Numbered from the stretch's first letter, positions 8,889-17,783 are shown. The stretch: DNA of 64,000 nt from Streptomyces sp. BK208 (GCF_004364245.1 NZ_SOAV01000006.1:124001-188000), one strand, 5' to 3'. The notes: a model not told the origin generated them from the letters alone. Program-made: numbers and translations.

Positions 8889-9440
8889 ATGCACTCCGAG
8901 CCTGCCTACCCGCCCCGCGCCGCACCCCGCGCCGCCGTCCGTGCCCCGTCCCGTACCGCCGCGCGCGGTCGCCGCCGCATCCGCGACGACGGATCCGCCG
9001 AGGGGCCCGTGTTCGTCGACAGCACCGGACGCCGGGCCCGGCTGCTGCGCCGGCTGGGACTGCTGGTGGGGGCGGTGTGCGTCGGCTACACGGCCGTCCT
9101 GGGCCTGGCCTTCATGGGCGTCGGCATCTCGGTCAACCCGTCCTCGCTGCTGCCCTTCGGCGTCGGGGGCGGCGGCGGACCGGAGGGCGGACCCGGTCCC
9201 GGCGGCGGCACGCGTCCCCAGGGCGGGGCCGCTCCCACGGGCGCCCCGCCGAGCGGCGCGCCCTCCGTCGCCCCCAGCGCGGCACCCGACACCGCTGCCA
9301 CCGCATCCGTATCCGTCACCGCACCCGCCACCGCCACCGCCACCGCATCCGTGCCCGTCACCGCACCCGCCACCGCCACCACCGCACCCGCCACCGCATC
9401 CGCACCCGCCACCGCACCCGCCTCCGCCCGCACCGACTGA
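8889..9440 (+). CDS. Small single-pass membrane protein with Ala/Thr/Pro-rich tail
   Basis: 183 aa. The ATG at 8889 is the first start after the intergenic region. About 50 residues of Arg/Pro-rich cytoplasmic segment precede a single hydrophobic helix (LGLLVGAVCVGYTAVLGLAF, about 59-78). The outside tail is Gly/Pro-rich and ends in a degenerate repeat of A-T-A-P/V units. Such tails are typical wall-spanning spacers. It lies 17 bp before the deacetylase-GT2 gene, so co-transcription is likely. No enzyme domain is visible. A scaffold or accessory role in polymer export is inference only. Confidence 0.7.
   Translation: MHSEPAYPPRAAPRAAVRAPSRTAARGRRRIRDDGSAEGPVFVDSTGRRARLLRRLGLLVGAVCVGYTAVLGLAFMGVGISVNPSSLLPFGVGGGGGPEGGPGPGGGTRPQGGAAPTGAPPSGAPSVAPSAAPDTAATASVSVTAPATATATASVPVTAPATATTAPATASAPATAPASARTD
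9290..9430 (+). repeat. CACCGC-type hexamer repeat in coding sequence
   Basis: A run of imperfect 6-bp units (mostly CACCGC, interrupted by ATCCGT and ACCCGC) encodes the Ala/Thr/Pro tail of the small membrane protein. Such low-complexity runs change length easily, so tail length probably varies between strains. Confidence 0.75.
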
Positions 9441-9457
9441 CCGGACGCCCCCACCCC

Positions 9458-11689
9458 ATGACCACGCGCACCCCGCCCCCCACCCCGCGCGCCCGGGGCC
9501 GCCGCCGCGCTCCCACCCGCATGGCACGGGCCGCCGGCCGGGCCGCCGCCCTGCAACGCCCCCGTGTTCTCCTCGCCCTGCTGCTCCTGCTCGCGCTGAC
9601 CTGCGTGCTGCTCCTCGACGGCTACCTGCGCGCGGAGGTCGGCGGCGACGAGCGCGTCCGCACCGGCGCCTCGGCGAGCGACGTCCCCGACGAGGTACTG
9701 GACGGCGGCCCGATCCTGTCCTTCCCGGGCGGGCAGGCCACCACCGTCTCCGTCCCCGACAAGACGATCGTGCTGACCTTCGACGACGGCCCGGACCCCA
9801 CCTGGACACCGCGGGTGCTGGAGATCCTCGAGAAGTACGACGTGCCCGGCACGTTCTTCCTGGTCGGCTCGATGGTCTCGCGCCACCCCGGCATCGTGCG
9901 GGACATGGTCGAACAGGGCAACGAGGTGGGCGTCCACACCTTCACCCACGTCGACCTCTCCTTCCAGAGCCGGGCTCGCGTCACCCGCGAGATCGAGCAG
10001 ACCCAGCTCGCCCTCGCCGGCGCGGCCGGCATCACCACCACGCTGTTCCGGGCGCCCTACTCCTCGCAGACGGACGCCGTCGACGACTACAGCTGGCCCG
10101 TCTACCAGAGCCTCGGTGAGGACGGCTACACCAGCGTCTTCGTCGACACCGACAGCGACGACTGGAAACGGCCCGGCGCCTCGAAGATCGTCGAGTGGGC
10201 CACGCCGGAGGACGACGAGGGCGCGTCCGTCCTCTTCCACGACGCCGGCGGCGAGCGGTCGCAGACGATCGCGGCGCTGCCGAAGTACATCGAGAAGATG
10301 AAGGCCGCGGGTTACACCTTCACCACCGTCAGCGGTGCAATGGCCGAGCAGCGGCCACAGCAACCCGGCGGCAGCGGTGGCGGCCTCCGGGCCGCCCACC
10401 ACGAGGCCACCGGTGCCACCCTCTACGAGGGCAGGGCGCTGATCGCGGCCGTCGCCGTCGCCGAGTGGACGGTGCCGGCGCTGTCGGCCGGACTCGTGGT
10501 CGTGGGCGTGGCCGTCCTGGGCCGGTTCGCGATGATGCTGGTCCTCGCCCGCCGCCACCACAGACAGCGCAACAGGCGCCGCTTCAGCTGGGGCCCGCCC
10601 GTCACCGGGCCGGTGAGCGTGATCGTCCCGGCGTACAACGAGAAGGAGTGCATCGAGGCGACGCTGCGGTCACTGGCGGGCAGCACCCACCCGATCGAGA
10701 TCATCGTCGTGGACGACGGCTCCACCGACGGTACGGCGGAGATCGCCGAGTCCCTGGGACTGCCGGGCGTCCGCGTCGTGCGGCAGGCCAACGCGGGAAA
10801 GCCCGCCGCCCTCGACAACGGCGTCCGGCACGCCCGGTACGACGTCGTCGTGATGATGGACGGCGACACCGTCTTCGAGCCGGACACCGTGCGGCACCTG
10901 GTGCAGCCCTTCGCCGACCCCGCCGTCGGCGCGGTCGCCGGCAACGCCAAGGTCGGCAACCGGCGCACCCTCATCGGTGCCTGGCAGCACATCGAGTACG
11001 TGATGGGCTTCAACCTCGACCGGCGCATGTACGACCTGCTGCGCTGCATGCCGACCATCCCCGGCGCGATCGGCGCCTTCCGGCGCGAGGCGGTCCTCCA
11101 GGCCGGCGGCATGAGCGACGACACCCTCGCCGAGGACACCGACATCACCATCGCCCTGCACCGCGCGGGATGGCGGGTGGTCTACGAGGAGCACGCCCGC
11201 GCCTGGACGGAGGCGCCCGGGTCGCTGGGCCAGCTCTGGTCCCAGCGCTACCGCTGGTCGTACGGCACGATGCAGGCGCTGTGGAAGCACCGCCGGTCCC
11301 TGACGGACCGGGGGCCCTCGGGCCGCTTCGGGCGCGTCGGCATGCCGCTGGTCGTGCTCTTCCAGGTGGTCACGCCCGTGTTCGCGCCGCTCATCGACGT
11401 GTTCACCGTCTACTCGATGCTCTTCGTCGACTTCCGCGCGGCACTCCTCGCGTGGCTCGCGGTACTGGGCGTGCAGCTGGTGTGCGCGGCGTACGCCTTC
11501 CGGCTCGACCGGGAGAAGTACCGGTACCTGCTGATGATGCCGCTCCAGCAGCTGGCGTACCGGCAGATGATGTACCTCGTCCTCATCCACTCCTGCGTCA
11601 CCGCCCTGACCGGCGGGCGGCTGCGCTGGCAGAAGCTGAAGCGGACGGGCGAGGTCGGCACCCCGGCGGGGACCACGGGGGCCGGCTGA
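9458..11689 (+). CDS. Bifunctional polysaccharide deacetylase / GT2 polysaccharide synthase
   Basis: 743 aa in one chain. Residues about 33-52 are a membrane helix. A NodB-type CE4 deacetylase follows, with TFDDGPDP (about 104), the metal-binding HTFTH (about 160), a RAPY motif and a later LFHDAGG. After a helix at about 330-350 comes a processive GT2 domain: VIVPAYNEKE (about 388), VVDDGSTDG (about 418), MMDGDT (about 467), EDTDI (about 559) and QRYRW (about 599, the QxxRW motif), with C-terminal membrane segments. This combination would polymerise a hexosamine polymer inside, extrude it and partly deacetylate it outside. Streptomyces MatB is a known fusion of this type making poly-N-acetylglucosamine. 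The product here is inferred. The gene overlaps the acyltransferase gene by one base. Confidence 0.93.
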   Translation: MTTRTPPPTPRARGRRRAPTRMARAAGRAAALQRPRVLLALLLLLALTCVLLLDGYLRAEVGGDERVRTGASASDVPDEVLDGGPILSFPGGQATTVSVPDKTIVLTFDDGPDPTWTPRVLEILEKYDVPGTFFLVGSMVSRHPGIVRDMVEQGNEVGVHTFTHVDLSFQSRARVTREIEQTQLALAGAAGITTTLFRAPYSSQTDAVDDYSWPVYQSLGEDGYTSVFVDTDSDDWKRPGASKIVEWATPEDDEGASVLFHDAGGERSQTIAALPKYIEKMKAAGYTFTTVSGAMAEQRPQQPGGSGGGLRAAHHEATGATLYEGRALIAAVAVAEWTVPALSAGLVVVGVAVLGRFAMMLVLARRHHRQRNRRRFSWGPPVTGPVSVIVPAYNEKECIEATLRSLAGSTHPIEIIVVDDGSTDGTAEIAESLGLPGVRVVRQANAGKPAALDNGVRHARYDVVVMMDGDTVFEPDTVRHLVQPFADPAVGAVAGNAKVGNRRTLIGAWQHIEYVMGFNLDRRMYDLLRCMPTIPGAIGAFRREAVLQAGGMSDDTLAEDTDITIALHRAGWRVVYEEHARAWTEAPGSLGQLWSQRYRWSYGTMQALWKHRRSLTDRGPSGRFGRVGMPLVVLFQVVTPVFAPLIDVFTVYSMLFVDFRAALLAWLAVLGVQLVCAAYAFRLDREKYRYLLMMPLQQLAYRQMMYLVLIHSCVTALTGGRLRWQKLKRTGEVGTPAGTTGAG

Positions 11690-12780
11690 TGGGCGCGCAC
11701 CGCAAGGGTGCCCCGCGCACCGCTCCCGCGGACGGGGGCTCCCCGGCGCCGGGCCGGGACCGGTACTTCGACACCCTGCGCGCCCTGGCGCTGGTCCGGG
11801 TCGTCGCCTACCACGCCTTCGGCTGGCCCTGGGCCGGGTTGCTCTTCCCGTCCATGGGGGTCATGTTCGGCCTGGCCGGCACCCTGATGGCCCGCTCGCT
11901 GCGGCGGCCCGCGGCGACGGTGGTCCGGAGCCGGCTGCGCCGTCTGCTGCCGCCGTTCTGGTGCTGGGGCCTGTTCGTGGTGGGCGCGATGCTGGCACGC
12001 GGCTGGATGCCGGGGTGGCAGATCGTCTACTGGGTGGTGCCGCTCGGCGACCCGCCGGGCAGTGCCTGGGGCGAGCAGGCCTGGGAGATCCTCTGGTACC
12101 TGCGGACGTACCTGTGGTTCGTCCTGCTCTCCCCGCTCCTGCTGCGGCTCTTCCGGCGTGCGCCCGTGCCGGTGCTGCTGCTGTCCCTCGCGCCGATCGT
12201 CGTGCTGCAGTTCCTCCGGCAGCCGCCGGACGACCGCTTCGGCACCGGCCTGCTCGACCTGGCGACGTACCTCTTCTGCTGGGTCCTCGGCTTCGCGCAC
12301 CGCGACGGCGTGCTGGGCCGCCTCAGGCCGGTCCCGGTCGTCGTCCTGTCGCTCGCCGCCCTCGTCTGCGGCGCCTGGTACGCCTTCGCGCACCGGGCCG
12401 AGTACGGCACCTACGACCTCGACGACATCCCGCTCGCGCAGGCCTTCTGGTCGGCCGGCTTCGTGACGCTGCTGATGTACGCCAAGACGCGGCTCGGGTC
12501 CGGCCTCTCCGGACCGGTCCGGCTGCGGCGGCTGGACCGGCTGGTGAGCGTGTTCAACGCCCGCGCGGTGACGATCTACCTCTGGCACGAGCTGGCCCTC
12601 GTCCTGGCCGTGCCGCTGATCGACCGGCTCTGGGACGTGCCCGCCTTCGAGGCGTACCTGCCGCTGGACAGCCAGTGGTTCCTGCTGGGGGTGGGCTGGG
12701 TCCTGATCGCGCTCTTCGTGCTGCTGTTCGGGTGGGTGGAGGACGTCGCCGCGCGGAAGCGGCCGCGCCTGCTGCCGTGA
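11689..12780 (+). CDS. Membrane acyltransferase (acyltransferase 3 family)
   Basis: 363 aa, about ten hydrophobic segments. The family signature lies near the N-terminus: [21 protein letters not shown] holds the conserved Arg and His, here cited as RALALVR and YHAFG. A later motif is [12 protein letters not shown]. Members transfer acetyl or succinyl groups to sugars across the membrane. Its start overlaps the stop of the deacetylase-GT2 synthase by one base (TGATG), so it is translationally coupled and most likely decorates or helps export that polymer, comparable to IcaC-like proteins beside IcaA/IcaB. The donor and acceptor cannot be read from sequence. Confidence 0.88.
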   Translation: MGAHRKGAPRTAPADGGSPAPGRDRYFDTLRALALVRVVAYHAFGWPWAGLLFPSMGVMFGLAGTLMARSLRRPAATVVRSRLRRLLPPFWCWGLFVVGAMLARGWMPGWQIVYWVVPLGDPPGSAWGEQAWEILWYLRTYLWFVLLSPLLLRLFRRAPVPVLLLSLAPIVVLQFLRQPPDDRFGTGLLDLATYLFCWVLGFAHRDGVLGRLRPVPVVVLSLAALVCGAWYAFAHRAEYGTYDLDDIPLAQAFWSAGFVTLLMYAKTRLGSGLSGPVRLRRLDRLVSVFNARAVTIYLWHELALVLAVPLIDRLWDVPAFEAYLPLDSQWFLLGVGWVLIALFVLLFGWVEDVAARKRPRLLP

Positions 12781-12823
12781 GCCCGTCGGCGGTGAGTGGG
12801 GAGGGTGCTGCAACAATGGGCCC

Positions 12824-13519
12824 GTGACCCGCGCTTCCCTGAACAAGCAGCCGCACGAAGTCGCCTCGATGTTCGACCACGTCGCGGAACGGTACGACCT
12901 GACGAACGCCGTGCTCTCGCTCGGCCAGGACCGGGCGTGGCGCAAGGCGGTCGCCCGGGCCGTCGACGCCCGCCCGGCGCAGAAGGTCCTGGACCTGGCG
13001 GCCGGCACGGCGACCTCCTCCCTGCCCTTCGCCCGCACCGGCGCCTACGTCGTGCCCTGCGACTTCTCCCAGGGCATGCTCAAGGTCGGCAAGGAGCGGC
13101 ACTCGTGGCTGCCGTTCACCGCGGGCGACGCGACCCGGCTGCCGTTCAAGGACGACGTCTTCGACGCCGTCACCATCTCCTTCGGCCTGCGCAACGTGCA
13201 GGACACGGACGCCGCGCTGCGCGAGATGTACCGGGTGACGCGGCCCGGCGGCCGGGTCGTCATCTGCGAGTTCTCGCACCCGACCTGGGCGCCGTTCCGC
13301 ACCGTCTACACCGAGTACCTGATGCGCGCCCTGCCGCCGGTCGCCCGCGCGGTGTCGTCCAACCCCGACGCGTACGTCTACCTCGCGGAGTCCATCCGGG
13401 CCTGGCCCGACCAGCCGGCGCTCGCCGAGCGGCTGGGCAAGGCCGGCTGGTCCAGGGTCGCGTGGCGCAACCTGACGGGCGGCGTGGTGACGCTGCACCG
13501 CGGGTTCAAGGCGGGCTGA
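12824..13519 (+). CDS. menG: Demethylmenaquinone methyltransferase
   Basis: 231 aa, UbiE/MenG family, SAM-dependent C-methylation that makes menaquinone from demethylmenaquinone, the last or near-last step. It shows [20 protein letters not shown] at the N-terminus, the SAM-binding [16 protein letters not shown], the ubiE signature around [16 protein letters not shown], and [13 protein letters not shown]. The GTG at 12824 is used because the nearby ATG at 12816 meets a stop after three codons. Position between the polysaccharide locus and a MenJ-like reductase gene fits the quinone theme of this window. Length is normal for the family. Confidence 0.93.
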   Translation: MTRASLNKQPHEVASMFDHVAERYDLTNAVLSLGQDRAWRKAVARAVDARPAQKVLDLAAGTATSSLPFARTGAYVVPCDFSQGMLKVGKERHSWLPFTAGDATRLPFKDDVFDAVTISFGLRNVQDTDAALREMYRVTRPGGRVVICEFSHPTWAPFRTVYTEYLMRALPPVARAVSSNPDAYVYLAESIRAWPDQPALAERLGKAGWSRVAWRNLTGGVVTLHRGFKAG

Positions 13520-13538
13520 GCGCGACGCGCGGCAGCAC

Positions 13539-13554
13539 GGCCGGCTCCCCGGCC
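13539..13554. terminator. Possible weak hairpin between menG and GNAT genes
   Basis: GGCCGG and CCGGCC arms (6 bp) around a CTCC loop lie in the 90-bp gap between the convergent genes menG and GNAT. No T-run follows, as is usual in this GC range. The short stem keeps confidence low. Confidence 0.35.
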
Positions 13555-13609
13555 CCGCCGGCACCCGCGGTCCGGTCCGGGCCGGGTGGCGGGGCGATGG
13601 CGCGGGAGG

Positions 13610-14137
13610 TCAGGAGTCGCGGTCGCCGCTGTCCAGGGAGAGGCGGTAGCAGTGCCCCCGCTGCTCCGAGGACGGGATCGTGAACACCTCGGCGAGCCGC
13701 ATGCCCAGCCGCTCGGTGACCGCGATGGACCGGGCGTTGCGCGCGTTGACCATCGCGACCACCCCGGTCACCCCCGTGGCGCCCACCCGCTGCAGGGTCT
13801 GCCGGGCCGCCGCCGTGACGTAGCCCTTGCCCCAGTGCGCCCGCCCGAGCCGCCAGCCGATCTCGATCTCGCCCTTGGGGCCCCACTCCCCGGGCCACGG
13901 CTGGGCGCCGGTGAACCCGATGACCTGCCCGGACTCGTCCACCATGGTCCACAGGCAGAAGCCGCGCTCCGCGTCGTGCCGGCGCTGGCGGGCGGTCAGC
14001 TCCTCGTAGACGGACAGTTCCGCGGCCCTGCCGCCGTGGAACTCCATGACGTCCGGGTCGTCGAAGATCCGGTGCCAGGCGACGGCGTCCTCGTCGGTGG
14101 GGACGCGCAACGCTACGGCGGGGAGAGGTCGCTTCAC
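13610..14137 (-). CDS. GNAT family N-acetyltransferase (RimJ/RimL type)
   Basis: 175 aa. The GTG at 14137 is chosen because GAAGGG lies 6 bp upstream and the product then begins with the usual short strand VKRPLPAVALRVPTDEDA. The fold follows the RimJ/RimL pattern: AERGFCLWTMVDESGQVIGF, then an acetyl-CoA loop around LGRAHWGKGYVTAAARQ, then VNARNARSIAVTERLGM near the end. It would acetylate an amine or a protein N-terminus with acetyl-CoA in the cytoplasm. Substrate is unknown and nothing nearby reveals it. The gene is monocistronic and divergent from the reductase gene. Confidence 0.88.
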   Translation of the reverse strand: MKRPLPAVALRVPTDEDAVAWHRIFDDPDVMEFHGGRAAELSVYEELTARQRRHDAERGFCLWTMVDESGQVIGFTGAQPWPGEWGPKGEIEIGWRLGRAHWGKGYVTAAARQTLQRVGATGVTGVVAMVNARNARSIAVTERLGMRLAEVFTIPSSEQRGHCYRLSLDSGDRDS

Positions 14138-14174
14138 TGGGCAGCCCTTCAGCCGGGTGGTCGGTGACGCTGAA

Positions 14175-14180
14175 TAGACT
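14175..14180 (+). promoter_or_regulatory. -10-like element upstream of the MenJ-like reductase
   Basis: TAGACT matches the TANNNT pattern and is 55 bp before the GTG start. It is preceded by GC-rich sequence with no clear -35 hexamer. Confidence 0.35.
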
Positions 14181-14234
14181 GCCCATGACCAGTGCCGGTC
14201 GGCACGCAGATTCCGAACTTGGGGAGATCCCGCC

Positions 14235-15527
14235 GTGACCGTCGAGACTGAGCCGCTCTCCGAGAACACCGCCGACGTCATCGTCGTGGGCGCGGGGCCG
14301 GCCGGCTCCACGACCGCGTACCACCTGGCCAAGTCGGGCCTCGACGTCCTGCTGCTCGAGAAGACCGCGTTCCCCAGGGAGAAGGTCTGCGGCGACGGCC
14401 TCACCCCGCGCGCGGTCAAGCAGCTCGTCGCCATGGGCATCGACATCTCCGAGGAGGCCGGCTGGCTGCGCAACAAGGGCCTGCGCATCATCGGCGGCGG
14501 CTCCCGCCTCCAGCTGGACTGGCCGGATCTGGCCTCCTTCCCCGACTACGGACTCGTCCGCAAGCGCGACGACTTCGACGAGCAGCTCGCCCGGCAGGCC
14601 CAGAAGGCCGGCGCCCGCCTGTACGAGCGCTGCAACGTCGGTGCCCCGGTCGTCGACGACCGCACCGGCCGGATCACCGGCGTGCACGCCAAGCTGGGCG
14701 AGGACAAGCGCGAGGTCACCTTCCACGCGCCGCTGGTCGTGGCCGCGGACGGCAACTCCACGCGGCTGTCCCTGGCGATGGGCCTGCACCGCCGCGAGGA
14801 CCGCCCGATGGGCGTCGCCGTCCGCACGTACTTCACCTCGCCCCGCCACGACGACGACTACCTGGAGTCCTGGCTGGAGCTGTGGGACCGGCGCGGTGCG
14901 CAGGACCGGCTGCTGCCGGGCTACGGCTGGATCTTCGGCATGGGCGACGGCACCTCGAACGTCGGCCTCGGCGTCCTCAACACCTCCGCCGCCTTCAAGG
15001 AGCTGGACTGGCGCGAGATCCTCAAGGCCTGGTGCGCGTCCATGCCCGAGGACTGGGGCTACACCCCGGACAACATGACCGGCCCGATCCGCGGTGCCGC
15101 CCTGCCCATGGCCTTCAACCGCCAGCCCCACTACACCAAGGGCCTGCTCCTCGTCGGCGACGCCGGCGGCCTGGTGAACCCCTTCAACGGCGAGGGCATC
15201 GCCTACGCCATGGAATCCGGCCAGATCGCCGCCGACGTCGTCGTCCAGGCCCACGCCCGGGCCACGCCGAGCCAGCGCGAGATCGCCCTGCAGCGCTACC
15301 CGCGGGTCCTCAAGGACACCTACGGCGGCTACTACACGCTGGGCCGCGCCTTCGTGAAGCTCATCGGCAACCCGAAGGTCATGCAGATCGCGACCCAGCG
15401 CGGCCTGACCCACCCGGTCCTGATGAAGTTCACCCTGAAGATGCTCGCCAACCTGACGGACCCCACGGGCGGCGACGCGATGGACCGCATCATCAACGGA
15501 CTGAGCAAGGTCGCGCCGAAGGCCTGA
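14235..15527 (+). CDS. Geranylgeranyl reductase family flavoprotein (MenJ-like menaquinone reductase)
   Basis: 430 aa FAD enzyme. The N-terminus VIVVGAGPAGSTTAYHLAKS is the dinucleotide-binding fold. KVCGDGLTPRAVKQL is the family motif after it, and GDAGGLVNPFNGEGIAYAME is the second FAD contact. The closest studied role is MenJ of mycobacteria, which saturates one isoprene unit of menaquinone. Streptomyces menaquinones are multiply hydrogenated, and the gene sits close to menG, so the same role is likely here. GGGGAG precedes the GTG start. Archaeal-type lipid reduction is an alternative but fits this organism poorly. Confidence 0.88.
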   Translation: MTVETEPLSENTADVIVVGAGPAGSTTAYHLAKSGLDVLLLEKTAFPREKVCGDGLTPRAVKQLVAMGIDISEEAGWLRNKGLRIIGGGSRLQLDWPDLASFPDYGLVRKRDDFDEQLARQAQKAGARLYERCNVGAPVVDDRTGRITGVHAKLGEDKREVTFHAPLVVAADGNSTRLSLAMGLHRREDRPMGVAVRTYFTSPRHDDDYLESWLELWDRRGAQDRLLPGYGWIFGMGDGTSNVGLGVLNTSAAFKELDWREILKAWCASMPEDWGYTPDNMTGPIRGAALPMAFNRQPHYTKGLLLVGDAGGLVNPFNGEGIAYAMESGQIAADVVVQAHARATPSQREIALQRYPRVLKDTYGGYYTLGRAFVKLIGNPKVMQIATQRGLTHPVLMKFTLKMLANLTDPTGGDAMDRIINGLSKVAPKA

Positions 15528-15542
15528 GCCTCCCGAGCCGCC

Positions 15543-15588
15543 CCGGCCCCACGGCCCGGCACGGCACGGTCCGGCCCCACGGCCCGGC
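15543..15588. repeat. 18-bp direct repeat, two copies
   Basis: CCGGCCCCACGGCCCGGC occurs at 15543-15560 and again at 15571-15588, in the gap between the reductase and deformylase genes. The second copy contributes the left arm of the terminator hairpin. It looks like a local duplication of part of the terminator. Confidence 0.8.
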
Positions 15589-15604
15589 CGGGCCGCCGGG
15601 CCGT
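15579..15604. terminator. Two-way terminator hairpin
   Basis: ACGGCCCGGC and its exact complement GCCGGGCCGT enclose a 6-base loop. The stem lies directly against the deformylase stop codon (15605) and downstream of the reductase stop, so it could end both convergent transcripts. Confidence 0.7.
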
Positions 15605-16231
15605 TCAGGCGGTGAAGGCCGCCGCGTTGGCCGAGCGGCGCGCGAGGACCTCCTCGCGCCGGTCCGCCGACTGCCGCAGCGCCGCCTTGCGTTCCCGGCC
15701 GGAGAGCCGGTCCAGGTAGAGCCGTCCGTTCACGTGGTCGGTCTCGTGGGCGAGGCACCGCGCGAAGTAACCGGTCCCCTCGACGCGGAGCGGCGCGCCG
15801 TCCTTGTCCAGGCCCCGCACCACGGCCCGGTCGGGCCGCGGTACGGCCATGACGGCGCCCGGCACCGACAGGCACCCCTCGCCCTCGTCCAGCAGCCGCC
15901 GGGCGGCCGGGTCGAGGGCTTCCAGCACCGGGTTGACGACGTGCCCGACATGTCGGACACCGTCGTCGTCCAGGCAGTCGTAGACGAACAGCCGCACATC
16001 CACCCCGACCTGATTGGCGGCCAGCCCGGCCCCCTCCGCGACGTACATGGTGCGGAGCATGTCGTCGATGAGCGCGGCGAGGTCGGGCCCGAACTCCGTG
16101 ACGTCCCGGCACGGCCGGTGCAGCACACCCTCGCCGGCCTCGGTGACGCGGCGCACCGATCCGCGCCGGGCCTCGGGCGCGAACGGGGGGTAGGAGGCGG
16201 TGGGCCGCCCCTGGACGAACACACTCGGCAT
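15605..16231 (-). CDS. def: Peptide deformylase
   Basis: 208 aa. It removes the formyl group from the N-terminal Met of new proteins, using a metal ion. All three family motifs are seen: GAGLAANQVG, EGCLSVPG (metal Cys) and HETDH (metal His pair, about 162-166). The ATG at 16231 has GGAGAGAA just upstream. Streptomyces genomes normally carry several deformylases. The unusual Cys/Gly-rich stretch VTEAGEGVLHRPCRDV before the first motif and the EGTGYFARC segment are as in the longer actinobacterial type. It is cytoplasmic, apparently single-gene, and converges with the reductase gene. Confidence 0.93.
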   Translation of the reverse strand: MPSVFVQGRPTASYPPFAPEARRGSVRRVTEAGEGVLHRPCRDVTEFGPDLAALIDDMLRTMYVAEGAGLAANQVGVDVRLFVYDCLDDDGVRHVGHVVNPVLEALDPAARRLLDEGEGCLSVPGAVMAVPRPDRAVVRGLDKDGAPLRVEGTGYFARCLAHETDHVNGRLYLDRLSGRERKAALRQSADRREEVLARRSANAAAFTA

Positions 16232-16300
16232 GACGTTCTCTCCTCCGGCTCGTGGACGGGCCGGTGGGACCCGGCCCGCGCCGAGCATGCCAGGAGAGGC

Positions 16301-16337
16301 CGAAGGGCCGCAGCCCCCGAGCGGCTGCGGCCCTTCG
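16301..16337 (-). terminator. Terminator of the NlpC/P60 gene
   Basis: A perfect 15-bp stem (CGAAGGGCCGCAGCC with its complement) around a 7-base loop starts 19 bp beyond the stop codon of the NlpC/P60 gene. It lies in the 124-bp gap before the deformylase start, where an intrinsic terminator is expected. Confidence 0.85.
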
Positions 16338-16355
16338 CCGGGATGTGCTCGCGTC

Positions 16356-17186
16356 CTACAGAACGCGCACCGCGCCGCTCGGCGGGTCGTACGACAGCGG
16401 CTTCTCGACGACACCGGTGGAGGAGTTCTGCGCGCCGACGAACATGCCGCCGCCCACGTAGACGCCCACGTGGTACGCGCTGCCCGCACCGCCCCAGTAC
16501 AGGATGTCGCCCGGCTGGAGGCTGTCCAGCCCGACCTGGGTGCCGGCCGTCGACTGGGCCTGGGAGACGCGGGGCAGGCTGATGCCGACCTGCTTGAAGG
16601 CGGCCTGCACGAGACCGGAGCAGTCGTACGCGGACGGGCCGGTGGCGCCGGAGACGTACGCCTTGCCGACCTGGGCCTGCACGAAGGAGACGACGGCGGC
16701 GGCCGAACCGGTGGCGGTGGACGAGCCGGTGCTGCTGCCGCCCGTGGCGGTGGAGGAGCCGGTGTCCGCGGAGGCGCTCAGGGTGGTGCGCTCGGCGCTG
16801 CGCGCGGCGCGCTCGGCGGCCTCCTTGCGCGCGGCCTCCTCGGCCTTCTTCTTGGCTTCCGCGGCCTTCTTCTTCGCCTCGGCGAGGTCCGCCTTGGCCT
16901 GCTTGGCGGCCTTCGCGGCCGCCGCGTCACGCTCGGCCTGCAGCTGGTAGCTCGCGGCCGCCTGCTGCGTGACGTCCGCGGACTGGGCGACCTGAGCGGC
17001 CAGGTCGGCCGTCAGGGTGGGCAGTTCGAGGGTCTGCGTCACCGGTTCGGCCGCGTTGGCCGACCCCGACGCACCGGCCACTGCCAGGGTGCTGAGGACG
17101 CCACCGGCAACTCCGGCCCGCATCGCGATCGTCGACGCGCTGCGGCGGGGCTTCCGGTGGCTGCGTATGTGAGCGGTGTGGGACAT
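16356..17186 (-). CDS. Secreted NlpC/P60 peptidoglycan endopeptidase
   Basis: 276 aa from ATG 17186. The N-terminus HRKPRRSAST plus a hydrophobic stretch ending in SGSANA is a good signal peptide. A coiled coil of Ala/Lys/Glu (about 60-145) follows, then a Ser/Thr/Gly linker, then the catalytic NlpC/P60 domain with Cys in AYDCSGLVQAAF and His in AYHVGVYVGGG. It would cut peptide stems in the cell wall during growth or spore formation. Start choice is uncertain: an in-frame ATG at 17216 and GTG at 17243 exist, and the GGAGGAG at 17207-17213 is too far from 17186. The later start is preferred because it places the signal peptide correctly. Confidence 0.88.
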   Translation of the reverse strand: MSHTAHIRSHRKPRRSASTIAMRAGVAGGVLSTLAVAGASGSANAAEPVTQTLELPTLTADLAAQVAQSADVTQQAAASYQLQAERDAAAAKAAKQAKADLAEAKKKAAEAKKKAEEAARKEAAERAARSAERTTLSASADTGSSTATGGSSTGSSTATGSAAAVVSFVQAQVGKAYVSGATGPSAYDCSGLVQAAFKQVGISLPRVSQAQSTAGTQVGLDSLQPGDILYWGGAGSAYHVGVYVGGGMFVGAQNSSTGVVEKPLSYDPPSGAVRVL

Positions 17187-17435
17187 AGGGACAACCGGTA
17201 TCAGTAGCTCCTCCATACCTTCAAGAAACGTGTGCTGCGCCACAGTTGTTCAATCGAGCCGCCAAATCCCGGGCGTGTCGCTCTTTATTGACGCCGTAAC
17301 GGACATTGCGGACGGGCCGTAACCGGCCTGTGATCACGGTCTTTGATCGTTACGCCCGAATTGCCCCGCGCTTACCACTGGTTGGGACACTTGGCCAAGC
17401 CCGGTTCTCAGACGCCTCTCATGAATGTGGCACAG

Positions 17436-17451
17436 GTCACGGAACGGTTAC
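17436..17451. promoter_or_regulatory. GTNAC-N6-GTNAC box (MtrA/GlnR-like)
   Basis: GTCAC, six bases, then GTTAC form a direct repeat at 11-bp spacing. This is the pattern bound by the response regulators MtrA and GlnR in Streptomyces. It is about 250 bp upstream of the NlpC/P60 start. MtrA is known to control cell-wall and development genes, so that regulator is the better guess. Based on pattern only. Confidence 0.4.
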
Positions 17452-17783
17452 CCCGGCGCGCGCGTCCGTCGCGTGCGCGGCGCCCGCCCGACGTCACCCC
17501 CCGGCCGCTCGTGAACGCGTGCACGTGTCCACATCGTCCACGGCTCTCCCCCTGACGTGTGAACGCCTCCTCTATCAAGGGGGGTCGTCCAGCGCCAATT
17601 TGCATGCAAGCGAACCATCTTGATATGGAGACGCTCCTCGTCACAGCCCTCTGGCCAGCGACGACGAACGAAAATGTCACCTCTGGTGATCAGGTGAACG
17701 CTTCCTGTGTGAAGATCACCGCTCATCCGACTTCATGATCGTTCGTCAGGTGGTGGAGATCACAAAGCTTGTGCAATACCCCG

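Noticed and set aside
17186-17720. A ydaO riboswitch before the NlpC/P60 gene, as expected for some cell-wall hydrolases
   Set aside because: The minus strand lacks the GGGGGACCC, GGGGTGAA and GACAGCT...CTCGCAGG core segments that are clear at 48.6 kb.
17408-17726. Two overlapping minus-strand open frames (about 90 aa each) in the NlpC/nuoA interval
   Set aside because: No ribosome site, weak third-base G/C bias, no domain, and they overlap regulatory motifs; treated as chance frames.
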